DNA of 6,009 nucleotides. Source: Limisphaerales bacterium (GTDB lineage: Bacteria; Verrucomicrobiota; Verrucomicrobiia; Limisphaerales; UBA8199). Every line of letters begins with the position of its first letter. The first letter of the stretch is position 1. Both the position numbers and the translations under genes were made by a program. The notes below the pieces were generated by a model. That model ran no database searches, was not told where the DNA came from, and was given only the letters and a program-made list of their open reading frames with translations. The stretch lies in NCBI GenBank assembly GCA_025356925.1, contig JANXQE010000484.1, positions 1 through 6,009 on the forward strand, written 5' to 3'. Positions 1 to 5,697 of the stretch are shown here, piece after piece.

Positions 1-146
1 AAATCAAACGCCAGCAAGGGATGGACATCACGATCGTGACCAGCGCCCAGACTAACGAGGAAGCTCTCGAACTGCTTAAACTCATGGGCATGCCTTTCGC
101 CGAAGCCAAAGCCAAGGAGCCTGCCAAAGAGACCAAAGCAAGCTGA
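1..146 (+). CDS. rplE: 50S ribosomal protein L5, C-terminal part (5' end outside window)
   Basis: L5 binds 5S rRNA in the central protuberance of the large subunit. Only the last 47 codons are present; the frame begins at base 3 and ends at the TGA at 144-146. The visible peptide begins IKRQQGMDITIVTSAQTNEE and continues to MGMPF. It matches the conserved C-terminus of bacterial L5, where GMDITI (GLDITI in E. coli) opens the last beta strand and the (F/M)PF ending closes the fold. After the usual end there are about 15 more residues rich in Ala, Lys and Glu (AEAKAKEPAKETKAS), a charged tail that E. coli L5 does not have. It is followed after 67 bases by rpsN, the usual spc order. Identity is secure from the C-terminal motif and its position. 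Confidence 0.96.
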   Translation, partial: IKRQQGMDITIVTSAQTNEEALELLKLMGMPFAEAKAKEPAKETKAS

Positions 147-213
147 TGCTCGGCCAAGACCTTCATCCCTAACCAACCATTAATCCAATTACTCTTTAAT
201 CCTTTCGACCACT

Positions 214-483
214 ATGGCAAAGACTGCATGGATCGAACGCAATAACAAAAAAGCCGCGACGGTGAAAAAGTACGCCGCCCTGCGTGCCGAATTGAAAGCT
301 AAGAAAGACTACGCCGGTCTGGCGAAGCTTCCGCGCAATGCCAGTCCGGTCCGGGTCGTTAATCGCTGCTCGATGAGCGGTCGCCGCCACGGATATCTGC
401 GCAAATTCGCCTGCTCTCGATTGACCTTCCGTGAAGCCGCGCTTTCCGGACTGATACCCGGTGTCACCAAGGCCAGTTGGTAA
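214..483 (+). CDS. rpsN: 30S ribosomal protein S14, long zinc-independent form
   Basis: S14 sits in the head of the small subunit and helps assembly around the 3' domain of 16S rRNA. The 89-residue product has the MAKTAWIERN start, the RCSMSGRRHGYLRKF segment at 51-65 and the ending IPGVTKASW, all typical of long bacterial S14. The short form is about 61 residues and carries a zinc ribbon of two CxxC pairs. Here the four aligned positions are C52, S55, S68 and T71, so only one ligand remains and zinc binding is not expected; a second cysteine, C67, is out of register. The start is the only sensible ATG. Its leader is A/T- and C-rich with no Shine-Dalgarno sequence. The TAA stop lies 5 bases before the likely rpsH start, so the two are probably translated in a coupled way. 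Confidence 0.98.
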   Translation: MAKTAWIERNNKKAATVKKYAALRAELKAKKDYAGLAKLPRNASPVRVVNRCSMSGRRHGYLRKFACSRLTFREAALSGLIPGVTKASW

Positions 484-488
484 TCTCT

Positions 489-875
489 ATGAACGATCCC
501 ATCTCCGATATGCTCACACGGATTCGCAACGCCAATAACGCGCTGCTTCCCTTGGTGAATGTGCCTCATTCCAAAATGAAAGAGAGCATTGCCGGCATTC
601 TCAAACGCGAAGGCTACATCCAGGACTTTTCCGTCGAAGGCCAGCTCCCCAAAGAGCTCAAGCTCAAGCTGAAGTATCAGGGTAAGAAGAGCGTGATCGA
701 AGGCCTGCGGCGCATCAGCACCCCCGGTCTGCGCCGTTACGTCGGTTCCACCGACATCCCCCGGGTCCGCGGCGGGCTCGGCGTCGCCGTTTTATCCACC
801 TCCGAAGGCCTCATGACCGGCAACCAGGCCCGGAAAAAGAACCTCGGCGGTGAACTGCTTTGCTATATCTGGTAA
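489..875 (+). CDS. rpsH: 30S ribosomal protein S8
   Basis: S8 binds the central domain of 16S rRNA and is an early assembly protein of the small subunit. The 128-residue product opens with MNDPISDMLTRIRNA, has the PSSK-like segment VPHSKMKESIAGILK (25-39), and ends with the RNA-binding part STSEGLMT (103-110) and GGELLCYIW. The start was placed at the ATG at 489. The frame is open back to a TTG at 477, but that would overlap rpsN and add MVIS before a start that already aligns with the E. coli protein (MSMQDPIADML). No good Shine-Dalgarno precedes it; AAGG around 469-472 is too far away. The 5-base gap from rpsN suggests re-initiation. In E. coli S8 is the repressor of its own spc operon; its target there overlaps the start of rplE, which is outside this window, so that control cannot be judged here. 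Confidence 0.98.
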   Translation: MNDPISDMLTRIRNANNALLPLVNVPHSKMKESIAGILKREGYIQDFSVEGQLPKELKLKLKYQGKKSVIEGLRRISTPGLRRYVGSTDIPRVRGGLGVAVLSTSEGLMTGNQARKKNLGGELLCYIW

Positions 876-991
876 CATTGCAGATGAACTTAAACCGAAA
901 TCATCGAGCGAGCCGAGGCCAACTGCCCAAGGCGAGCCCGTTGCTTCGGAATACCGGTCGCCCCATTACTCCACACTCCACTCTTTGAATT

Positions 992-1528
992 ATGTCTCGC
1001 ATCGGTAAACAACCCATCGCCATCCCGGCCAAGGTCAAAGTCGAGGTCAAAGGCCAGCAGGTATTCGTTGAAGGCCCCAAGGGCAAACTAAACTGGGAGC
1101 TGCCTCGCCATACCAGCATTAAGCTCGAAAACGGCACTCTGCTGGTGAGCCGTGAGGGAGACACCGACCATGTCAAAGCCCTTCATGGCTTGAGCCGTGC
1201 CCTGGTCAATAACATGGTTCGCGGTGTCAGCGAGGGTTTCGTCAAGAAACTGGAAATTCAGGGTGTAGGTTTTAAAGCCGCCGTTTTGGGCAAGGCGGTC
1301 AATCTTAGTCTTGGGTATTCGCACCCGATCACTTACCCAATCCCCGACCAAATTAAAGTCACGGTCGAGGAGAACACCAAGCTCACCATCGAGGGTCCCG
1401 ACCGGCAGGTTGTCGGACAGGTTGCCTCCGAGCTCCGCGGCTTCTACCCGCCTGAGCCTTACAAGGGCAAGGGTGTGCGCTACGCTGACGAGCGGGTCGT
1501 TCGCAAGGAAGGCAAAACTGTCCAGTAG
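992..1528 (+). CDS. rplF: 50S ribosomal protein L6
   Basis: L6 binds 23S rRNA helix 97 near the sarcin-ricin loop, close to the factor-binding site. The 178-residue product is of normal length and shows both repeats of the family: MSRIGKQPIAIP at the start, EGFVKKLEIQGVGFKA (81-96), NLSLGYSHPI (104-113), and the signature PEPYKGKGVRYADE (154-167) near the C-terminus. The ATG at 992 gives the exact family N-terminus. The leader has no Shine-Dalgarno sequence (ACTCTTTGAATT precedes the ATG). It follows rpsH by 116 bases, the second largest gap in the window. That gap holds no convincing promoter, but does contain a 7-base direct repeat GCGAGCC at 908-914 and 932-938, of unknown meaning. Confidence 0.98.
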   Translation: MSRIGKQPIAIPAKVKVEVKGQQVFVEGPKGKLNWELPRHTSIKLENGTLLVSREGDTDHVKALHGLSRALVNNMVRGVSEGFVKKLEIQGVGFKAAVLGKAVNLSLGYSHPITYPIPDQIKVTVEENTKLTIEGPDRQVVGQVASELRGFYPPEPYKGKGVRYADERVVRKEGKTVQ

Positions 1529-1572
1529 TTTGTGAATTGTCTGTGACCTGCATCTTTTTACCTCCGAACAGC

Positions 1573-1589
1573 TCACGGCAATTCCGTGA
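1573..1589 (+). promoter_or_regulatory. Hairpin 9 nt upstream of rplR start
   Basis: A perfect inverted repeat, TCACGG (1573-1578) and CCGTGA (1584-1589), encloses a five-base loop CAATT. It lies in the 70-base rplF-rplR spacer and its 3' arm ends 9 bases before the rplR ATG, within the span a starting ribosome would cover. No T-run follows, so it is not an intrinsic terminator. It may modulate L18 translation or be an RNA-processing or protein-binding site. A six-base stem can arise by chance, so function is unproven. Confidence 0.4.
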
Positions 1590-1598
1590 CAGAATACG

Positions 1599-1964
1599 AT
1601 GAGAACCGAACAGAAACATCAATTGGCCCAGCGCCGGCATTGGCGCGTTCGCAAGAAAGTCAACGGCACCCGCACTCGTCCCCGGATGAGTGTGTGCTTT
1701 ACCAACCAGAACATCCACGTCCAGTTTATTGACGACGTGGCGGGCGTAACCCTGGCTGCCGCTTCGACTTTGAGCAAGGCAACTCCCGACCGGGAAAAAT
1801 TGGCTGCGAATGCTGCCAGCGCGAAGACGATTGGCACCTTGGCCGCGAAAACCGCCATTGATAAGGGGATTCATGAAGTCGTGTTTGACCGCGGCTCAGC
1901 CCGTTATCATGGCAAGCTCAAAGCCCTGGCCGATGCCGCGCGTGAAGCGGGATTGAAACTTTAA
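1599..1964 (+). CDS. rplR: 50S ribosomal protein L18
   Basis: L18 binds 5S rRNA and with L5 attaches it to the large subunit. The 121-residue product has the basic N-terminal region QRRHWRVRKKVNGTRTRPRM (11-30), the DDVAGVTLAAAST segment (45-57), and the C-terminal signature FDRGSARYHGKLKALADAA (96-114), all typical of bacterial L18. The length is normal. The ATG at 1599 gives the expected start. The leader GACAGAATACG has no clear Shine-Dalgarno and is preceded by a small hairpin (1573-1589). rpsE follows after only 6 bases, so the two are almost certainly in one transcript and probably coupled in translation. Confidence 0.98.
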   Translation: MRTEQKHQLAQRRHWRVRKKVNGTRTRPRMSVCFTNQNIHVQFIDDVAGVTLAAASTLSKATPDREKLAANAASAKTIGTLAAKTAIDKGIHEVVFDRGSARYHGKLKALADAAREAGLKL

Positions 1965-1970
1965 TTTTCC

Positions 1971-2678
1971 ATGGAGAATGATATTGTGCCTGAACCAACC
2001 CAACCAGAAAGCACGGAGAAACCGGCGGTAGTCGAACCGCGTCCCGAACCGCGTGCCGAGCACGCTCCTCGACGTGACTCCTTTCGGCCTCGCCGCCGCC
2101 GCCCCGATTCGAACGATGGGCACCTCGATGGGCACGAGCAGGAACTGGTCGAAAAAGTCGTTTTCATTAACCGCTCCGCCAAGGTCGTCAAAGGCGGCCG
2201 CCGCTTTAACTTCAGTGCGCGGGTGGTTGTCGGCGACCGGCGCGGACGCGTCGGTGTCGGGTTGGGCAAAGCAGGAGAAGTTGCCGATGCCATTCGCAAG
2301 GGCGGTGACTTTGCTCGCTCGCAAATGGTCAGTGTCTCCCTGAAGGGTGCAACTATTCCGCATGAGGTGTACTGTCACTACGGCGGGGCCAAGGTCCTGC
2401 TGCGGCCTGCTTCACCAGGCACGGGGATCATCGCGGGCAAAACCGTCCGAGCCGTGCTCGAGTCCGCCGGGGTCAAGGATGTCCTGAGCAAATCCCTTGG
2501 TTCCAAAAACGCCGCCAACGTCGTGAAAGCCACCCTCGAAGCCTTGCTGAGCCTGCGCTTGCGTGAGGCCATTTGGCAGGGTCGCGGGTTGGAAATCAGA
2601 AAAGCTCAACTTCCCAAACCTCCTGAGGCTCTGCCTGCTGCGGTTGAAACCGGCTCCAGTTCCCCAGTCGTTCCCTGA
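1971..2678 (+). CDS. rpsE: 30S ribosomal protein S5 with long N-terminal extension
   Basis: S5 lies at the mRNA entry side of the small subunit and affects decoding accuracy. The product is 235 residues against 167 in E. coli. The conserved core runs from about residue 58 to 208: ELVEKVVFINRSAKVVKGG (58-76), the double-stranded-RNA-like fold with FSARVVVGD (81-89), then RPASPGTGIIAG (145-156), AVLESAGVKDVLSKSLGSKN (161-180) and NVVKATLEAL (183-192). Residues 1-57 are a low-complexity tail rich in Pro, Glu and Arg, first acidic and then strongly basic (PRRDSFRPRRRRPD, 33-46), and are probably disordered. About 27 C-terminal residues are also extra. The start is uncertain: ATG 1971 has no Shine-Dalgarno, while an in-frame GTG at 1986 has GGAG 9 bases upstream and would shorten the protein by five residues. 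The next gene, rplO, follows after 89 bases with no rpmD between. Confidence 0.97.
   Translation: MENDIVPEPTQPESTEKPAVVEPRPEPRAEHAPRRDSFRPRRRRPDSNDGHLDGHEQELVEKVVFINRSAKVVKGGRRFNFSARVVVGDRRGRVGVGLGKAGEVADAIRKGGDFARSQMVSVSLKGATIPHEVYCHYGGAKVLLRPASPGTGIIAGKTVRAVLESAGVKDVLSKSLGSKNAANVVKATLEALLSLRLREAIWQGRGLEIRKAQLPKPPEALPAAVETGSSSPVVP
1973..1988 (+). promoter_or_regulatory. Possible ribosome binding site for an alternative GTG start of rpsE
   Basis: GGAG at 1973-1976 lies 9 bases before the in-frame GTG at 1986-1988. This is one of only two Shine-Dalgarno-like motifs with suitable spacing in the window. If used, S5 would start VPEPTQPE (with formyl-Met) and be 230 residues. The extension is poorly conserved, so homology cannot decide between this and the ATG at 1971. 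Confidence 0.35.
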
Positions 2679-2759
2679 CCCGTCCATCCAGTCCTCCCTT
2701 GATAACTCGAGATTTCGATAATCCAAACCCGCTCGAATGACTCAAAGGCCAATCCAGTC

Positions 2760-2767
2760 TTTTTTTT
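2760..2767 (+). promoter_or_regulatory. T8 tract directly before the rplO start codon
   Basis: A run of eight T residues ends at the base before the rplO ATG (2768), in the place where a Shine-Dalgarno spacer would be, and there is no Shine-Dalgarno sequence upstream. A U-rich leader is a known binding preference of ribosomal protein S1, so S1-aided initiation is a reasonable inference. No strong hairpin lies just before the T-run. Only a weak 5-base TCGAG/CTCGA pairing is present further upstream, so it is not called a terminator. Confidence 0.4.
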
Positions 2768-3271
2768 ATGCGTTTACACGATCTTAAACCCCGGCCCGGC
2801 GCCAAGCACCGTCGCAAGCGCCTCGGTCAGGGCGAATCCAGTGGCCACGGAAAAACCAGCGGCCGCGGTGGCAAAGGCCAGACCGCCCGCTCGGGCAGTT
2901 CGATCCGTCCTGGCTTTGAAGGCGGCCAAATGCCGTTGATCCGACGCATCCCCAAGCGCGGCTTCAGCAACACCCGGCACGGCACGCGTTATGTGCCCGT
3001 CAACCTTGATGCTCTCAACAGCTTCGACGATGGCGCTCGGGTCGATGAAGCGGCCCTCCGCTCGGTTGGCCTGGCCAACGGTCCGGCGGACGGCGTCAAA
3101 ATTTTGGGTGGTGGAGAATTGACGAAGAAGCTCACGGTGACCGCGCACGCTTTCAGCGTCTCGGCCAGGTCTAAAATCGAAGCCAAAGGCGGCACTTGTG
3201 AGTTGGTCGCAGTAAAAGCCGCGCAGCCCAGAGGCGTCAAATCGTCCAAATCCAAACCGGCGAAAGCCTAA
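2768..3271 (+). CDS. rplO: 50S ribosomal protein L15
   Basis: L15 binds 23S rRNA and acts late in large-subunit assembly. The 167-residue product has the classic Gly/Arg/Lys-rich N-terminal extension that threads into rRNA: HDLKPRPGAKHRRKRLGQG (4-22), SSGHGKTSGRGGKGQTARSG (24-43), then RPGFEGGQMPLIRRIPKRGF (47-66). The globular part follows, with KILGGGELTKKLTVTAHAFS (111-130) and SKIEAKGGTCELV (135-147). The length exceeds the E. coli protein (144) mainly through a Lys/Ser-rich C-terminal tail (about 155-167, VKSSKSKPAKA at the end). The ATG at 2768 gives the family N-terminus and sits directly after eight T residues. It follows rpsE directly because rpmD is missing, and is followed by secY as usual. 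Confidence 0.98.
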   Translation: MRLHDLKPRPGAKHRRKRLGQGESSGHGKTSGRGGKGQTARSGSSIRPGFEGGQMPLIRRIPKRGFSNTRHGTRYVPVNLDALNSFDDGARVDEAALRSVGLANGPADGVKILGGGELTKKLTVTAHAFSVSARSKIEAKGGTCELVAVKAAQPRGVKSSKSKPAKA

Positions 3272-3315
3272 TCCGCCTTGATGCGTCATCGTTTACTAGC
3301 TGGCTCCGCGTTCCT

Positions 3316-3393
3316 GATTCCGGTCCCCGGCCGTGGGGTCTGGGCCTTGGGATTCCGGACCTTGCTCGGCTTTCGGCCGTCGGCTTCCGGACC
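3316..3393 (+). repeat. Three imperfect direct repeats in the rplO-secY leader
   Basis: The 130-base rplO-secY spacer contains three copies of an 11-base unit: GATTCCGGTCC (3316-3326), GATTCCGGACC (3351-3361) and GCTTCCGGACC (3383-3393), spaced 35 and 32 bases apart. Copies 2 and 3 contain the palindrome TCCGGA. GGTCC in copy 1 is complementary to GGACC in copies 2 and 3, so alternative RNA pairings are possible. CGGCCGT also occurs twice between the copies (3329-3334 region and 3375-3380 region). The role is unknown: it may be a regulatory leader or simply degenerate intergenic repeat material. Confidence 0.55.
3319..3344 (+). promoter_or_regulatory. Hairpin in the secY leader
   Basis: CCCC (3325-3328) pairs with GGGG (3335-3338) around the loop GGCCGT. 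After a U-U mismatch (3324/3339) the stem continues with 3323-3319 against 3340-3344, including two G-U pairs. No T-run follows, so it does not look like an intrinsic terminator. It lies about 58 bases before the secY start and could be a processing or pausing element. Function is inferred only. Confidence 0.35.
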
Positions 3394-3401
3394 CTCTTAA
3401 C

Positions 3402-4814
3402 ATGTTTGCCGCCATCACCAATACGTTTAGTAACTGCTTCAAGATTCCGGAGCTCAAGTCCCGGATCCTGTTCACCTTCATGCTGCTGGCTATCTGCCGG
3501 CTCGAGGCGATCATCAGGATTCCCGGACTAAACGGCAATGTGCTCGCCGAGTTTTTCAAAACCCACGCCGCCCAGGGCGCCTCGGTTTTGGGGATGTACA
3601 GCCTGTTCACCGGTGGCGCGCTCGAACGTTGCGCGATTGGCTCCCTGGGCATCATGCCCTACATCAGCGCGACCATCATTATCCAGCTTTTGACCGCAGT
3701 CGTGCCTCAGTTGAGCAAACTTGCCCGCGAGGAAGGGGGGCGCACCAAGATCATTCAGTATGGCCGCTACCTGACGGTCATTCTTTGCCTGGGCCAAGGC
3801 TTTGTCATGTCGCTCGGCTGGGAAAATCCTGATAAGATCCCGGGATTCCAGGGCATTGGGCAACTCCTCTACTCGACGGATCATCTCTGGTGGTATCGCA
3901 TTCAAACCACGATCATGTTGACTACCGGTACCATGCTCTTGATGTGGCTGGGTGAGCAGATTACCGATCGCGGCATTGGCAACGGAGTTTCGCTGATTAT
4001 TACCATCGGCATTCTGGCCCGGCTTCCTCAGGCGGCAGTGTCCCTCAAAGACATGTTTTTTCCCGGTGCTGGCGCCGATGCTAAGTTTAACATCGGTCAT
4101 GCTGTCGCCCTTGTGTTGCTCCTGGCCGGAGTCATCGCGGGAGTCATTGCCATCACCCAAGCCCAGCGCAAGGTCCCGGTTCAATACGCCCAGCGTGCGG
4201 TCGGGCGGAAAATTTACCAGGGCCAGACTTCCTTTATGCCGCTGCGCGTAAATTATGCTGGCGTCATGCCCATCATTTTTGCCCAGGCCATCCTGATGTT
4301 TCCTCAGAAATTCTTTGAGTTTGTTTACGGCGCGCTGTCCAGCAACCATAATCCCGGGGCCAAGCTTGTGGCGGACTTCAGCCACCGGCTCTCGGTGCTG
4401 CTGGTCGAGCGATCCTACTTTTACTTGACCATTTACGCCCTGATGATCCTCTTCTTTTCCTACTTCTGGGTGGCCACCCAATTCAACGAATTGCAGATCG
4501 CGGATGATTTGAAGAAGAATGGCGGGTACATCCCAGGGGTGCGTCCAGGCCAGGCCACGAGCGATTACCTCCACAACGCCATGAGCCGCATCACCCTGGC
4601 GGGGGCAATCTTTCTGACGGTCATCGCGATCATTCCGATCGTGATGTACAACCAGATGAATATTCCCTACCCGGTGGCACAGTTTTTTGGCGGCACCAGC
4701 ATGCTGATCCTGGTCGGTGTGCTGCTGGATACGATGCGTCAGATGGAAACCCATTTGTTAATGCGGCATTACGATGGCTTTTTGAAAAAGGGCCGGCTCA
4801 AAGGCAGATTCTAG
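3402..4814 (+). CDS. secY: Preprotein translocase channel subunit SecY
   Basis: SecY is the ten-helix inner-membrane channel of the Sec translocon, working with SecE, SecG, SecA and docked ribosomes. The 470-residue product (E. coli about 443) shows hydrophobic helices throughout. Recognisable parts are PYISATIIIQLLTAVVPQLS (86-105, TM2), EEGGRTKIIQYGRYLT (110-125), RGIGNGVSLIITIG (190-203), the cytosolic C4 loop RKVPVQYAQRAVG (256-268), PLRVNYAGVMPIIFAQAI (280-297, TM7), the C5 loop FNELQIADDLKKNGGYIPGV (361-380) with RPG at 381-383, whose R381 matches E. coli R357, needed for SecA and ribosome contact, and the C-terminal GGTSMLILVGVLLDTMRQME (430-449). The frame is open back to a GTG at 3333, but those residues are unlike SecY and fall in the repeat-rich leader, so the ATG at 3402 was chosen. 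The leader has at best a GGA 10 bases upstream. Confidence 0.98.
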   Translation: MFAAITNTFSNCFKIPELKSRILFTFMLLAICRLEAIIRIPGLNGNVLAEFFKTHAAQGASVLGMYSLFTGGALERCAIGSLGIMPYISATIIIQLLTAVVPQLSKLAREEGGRTKIIQYGRYLTVILCLGQGFVMSLGWENPDKIPGFQGIGQLLYSTDHLWWYRIQTTIMLTTGTMLLMWLGEQITDRGIGNGVSLIITIGILARLPQAAVSLKDMFFPGAGADAKFNIGHAVALVLLLAGVIAGVIAITQAQRKVPVQYAQRAVGRKIYQGQTSFMPLRVNYAGVMPIIFAQAILMFPQKFFEFVYGALSSNHNPGAKLVADFSHRLSVLLVERSYFYLTIYALMILFFSYFWVATQFNELQIADDLKKNGGYIPGVRPGQATSDYLHNAMSRITLAGAIFLTVIAIIPIVMYNQMNIPYPVAQFFGGTSMLILVGVLLDTMRQMETHLLMRHYDGFLKKGRLKGRF

Positions 4815-4877
4815 CCATGCTCGCTCTTTTCCCAACCTTCGACCAGCCACTCATCCAGGGTATTAGCCAGCCTTTTC

Positions 4878-4899
4878 GCGCTCTCCCCAGCCTGAGCGC
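4878..4899 (+). promoter_or_regulatory. Hairpin 9 nt upstream of map start
   Basis: GCGCTC (4878-4883) and GAGCGC (4894-4899) form a perfect six-base, GC-rich stem around a ten-base pyrimidine-rich loop. The 3' arm ends 9 bases before the map ATG, the same spacing as the rplR hairpin. No T-run follows. If it forms it would lie at the ribosome entry site of map, which has no Shine-Dalgarno sequence. The rest of the 94-base secY-map spacer is C- and T-rich and shows nothing else. Confidence 0.35.
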
Positions 4900-4908
4900 C
4901 CCGCTCCG

Positions 4909-5697
4909 ATGTCCTCCAGCCCAATGATCATCCTCAAGAGCGAGCGGGATATGGACGCAATGCGGCCGGCTTGCGCCATCGCGGGCTCGGTTCTCAGCGA
5001 GGTTGCCGCCTTCATTCAGCCCGGGGTCACCACCCGGCAGGTGGACGAATTCGCCGCCAGCCGGATCAAGCATCACGATGCCAAGAGCGCCTTTTTAGGC
5101 TATCGAAAATACCCGTGCCACATTTGCATTTCAGTGAACGACCAGGTTGTCCATGGGTTGGCGGGCCCGCGTCAATTGAACTTTGGCGATATTGTCAGCC
5201 TGGATGTTGGAGTCAGTTATAATGGTTTCATCGGGGATACCGCGCGGACCGTCGCGGTCGGTGGTTGTGGCATTTTGGCCCAGAAGCTCATGGATATAAC
5301 CGAGAAATCTCTCTACGAAGGGATTGCCCAGGCCGTTCCGGGCAAGCGCGTCGTGGATGTCTCTCGCGCTATCCAGACCTTTGTGGAAGCCAATGGCTTC
5401 AGCATCGTCCGAGAGTTCGTCGGCCACGGTGTGGGGCGAACCATGCACGAGGAGCCGCAGATCCCCAATTTTGTGGATGGCAAATCCTCCCCCACGCTGC
5501 GTCCGGGGATGACGATTGCGATCGAGCCGATGGTCAACGCCGGACGCCCGAGCGTAAAGATTCTAAATGATGGCTGGACAGTGGTCACACAAGATGGTTC
5601 ATTATCTGCCCATTTTGAGCATACGGTACTGGTGACCGAAGGCGACCCGGAGATCTTAACATGCCTGGAGCGGATGCCATCCAAGTTGAAGGCCTAG
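4909..5697 (+). CDS. map: Type I methionine aminopeptidase
   Basis: This cytosolic dinuclear metalloenzyme removes the initiator Met from new proteins when the second residue is small. The 262-residue product has the full pita-bread fold without an N-terminal zinc-finger extension, so it is the short E. coli-like subtype. All five metal ligands are visible: D99 (SLDVGV), D110 (GDTART), H173 (GHGVGR), E206 (IEPMVNAG) and E237 (AHFEHTVLVT). The catalytic-site histidines H82 (VVHG) and H180 (MHEEPQIPNF) are also present, so it should be active. The ATG at 4909 is taken as the start; Met6 (4924) is an alternative that loses only MSSSP. Neither has a Shine-Dalgarno. It follows secY directly, without the adk gene found between them in many bacteria, and its last 37 bases overlap infA. 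Confidence 0.98.
   Translation: MSSSPMIILKSERDMDAMRPACAIAGSVLSEVAAFIQPGVTTRQVDEFAASRIKHHDAKSAFLGYRKYPCHICISVNDQVVHGLAGPRQLNFGDIVSLDVGVSYNGFIGDTARTVAVGGCGILAQKLMDITEKSLYEGIAQAVPGKRVVDVSRAIQTFVEANGFSIVREFVGHGVGRTMHEEPQIPNFVDGKSSPTLRPGMTIAIEPMVNAGRPSVKILNDGWTVVTQDGSLSAHFEHTVLVTEGDPEILTCLERMPSKLKA
5649..5652 (+). promoter_or_regulatory. Shine-Dalgarno sequence of infA inside map
   Basis: GGAG lies 8 bases before the infA ATG at 5661 and within the 3' coding part of map. It is the clearest ribosome binding site in the window and supports the 37-base overlapping start. Confidence 0.65.

Noticed and set aside
477..488. TTG start for S8 overlapping rpsN
   Set aside because: It adds four residues before MNDPISDML, which already aligns with the family N-terminus.
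876..991. Possible promoter in the rpsH-rplF spacer (TTGCTT near 951 with ATTACT 18 bases later)
   Set aside because: The match to -35 and -10 consensus is poor and an internal promoter there is not needed; such matches are common by chance.
1383..1874. 163-codon minus-strand open frame across rplF and rplR
   Set aside because: It spans the ends of two conserved plus-strand genes and has no recognisable protein features.
2053..2343. Plus-strand 96-codon frame inside rpsE
   Set aside because: It is a frame-shifted shadow of the conserved S5 core.
2679..2767. Intrinsic terminator ending in the T8 tract before rplO
   Set aside because: Only a five-base TCGAG/CTCGA pairing far upstream is present, with no stable GC-rich stem next to the T-run, and termination there would cut the operon at the start of rplO.
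3333..3401. GTG start that would extend SecY by 23 residues
   Set aside because: The added residues are unlike any SecY N-terminus and lie in the repeat-rich leader; the ATG at 3402 gives the expected start.
3528..4754. A 408-codon open frame on the minus strand opposite secY
   Set aside because: It is antisense to a fully conserved SecY, is very rich in His, Gln and Asp with no recognisable domain, and arises from codon bias of the coding strand.
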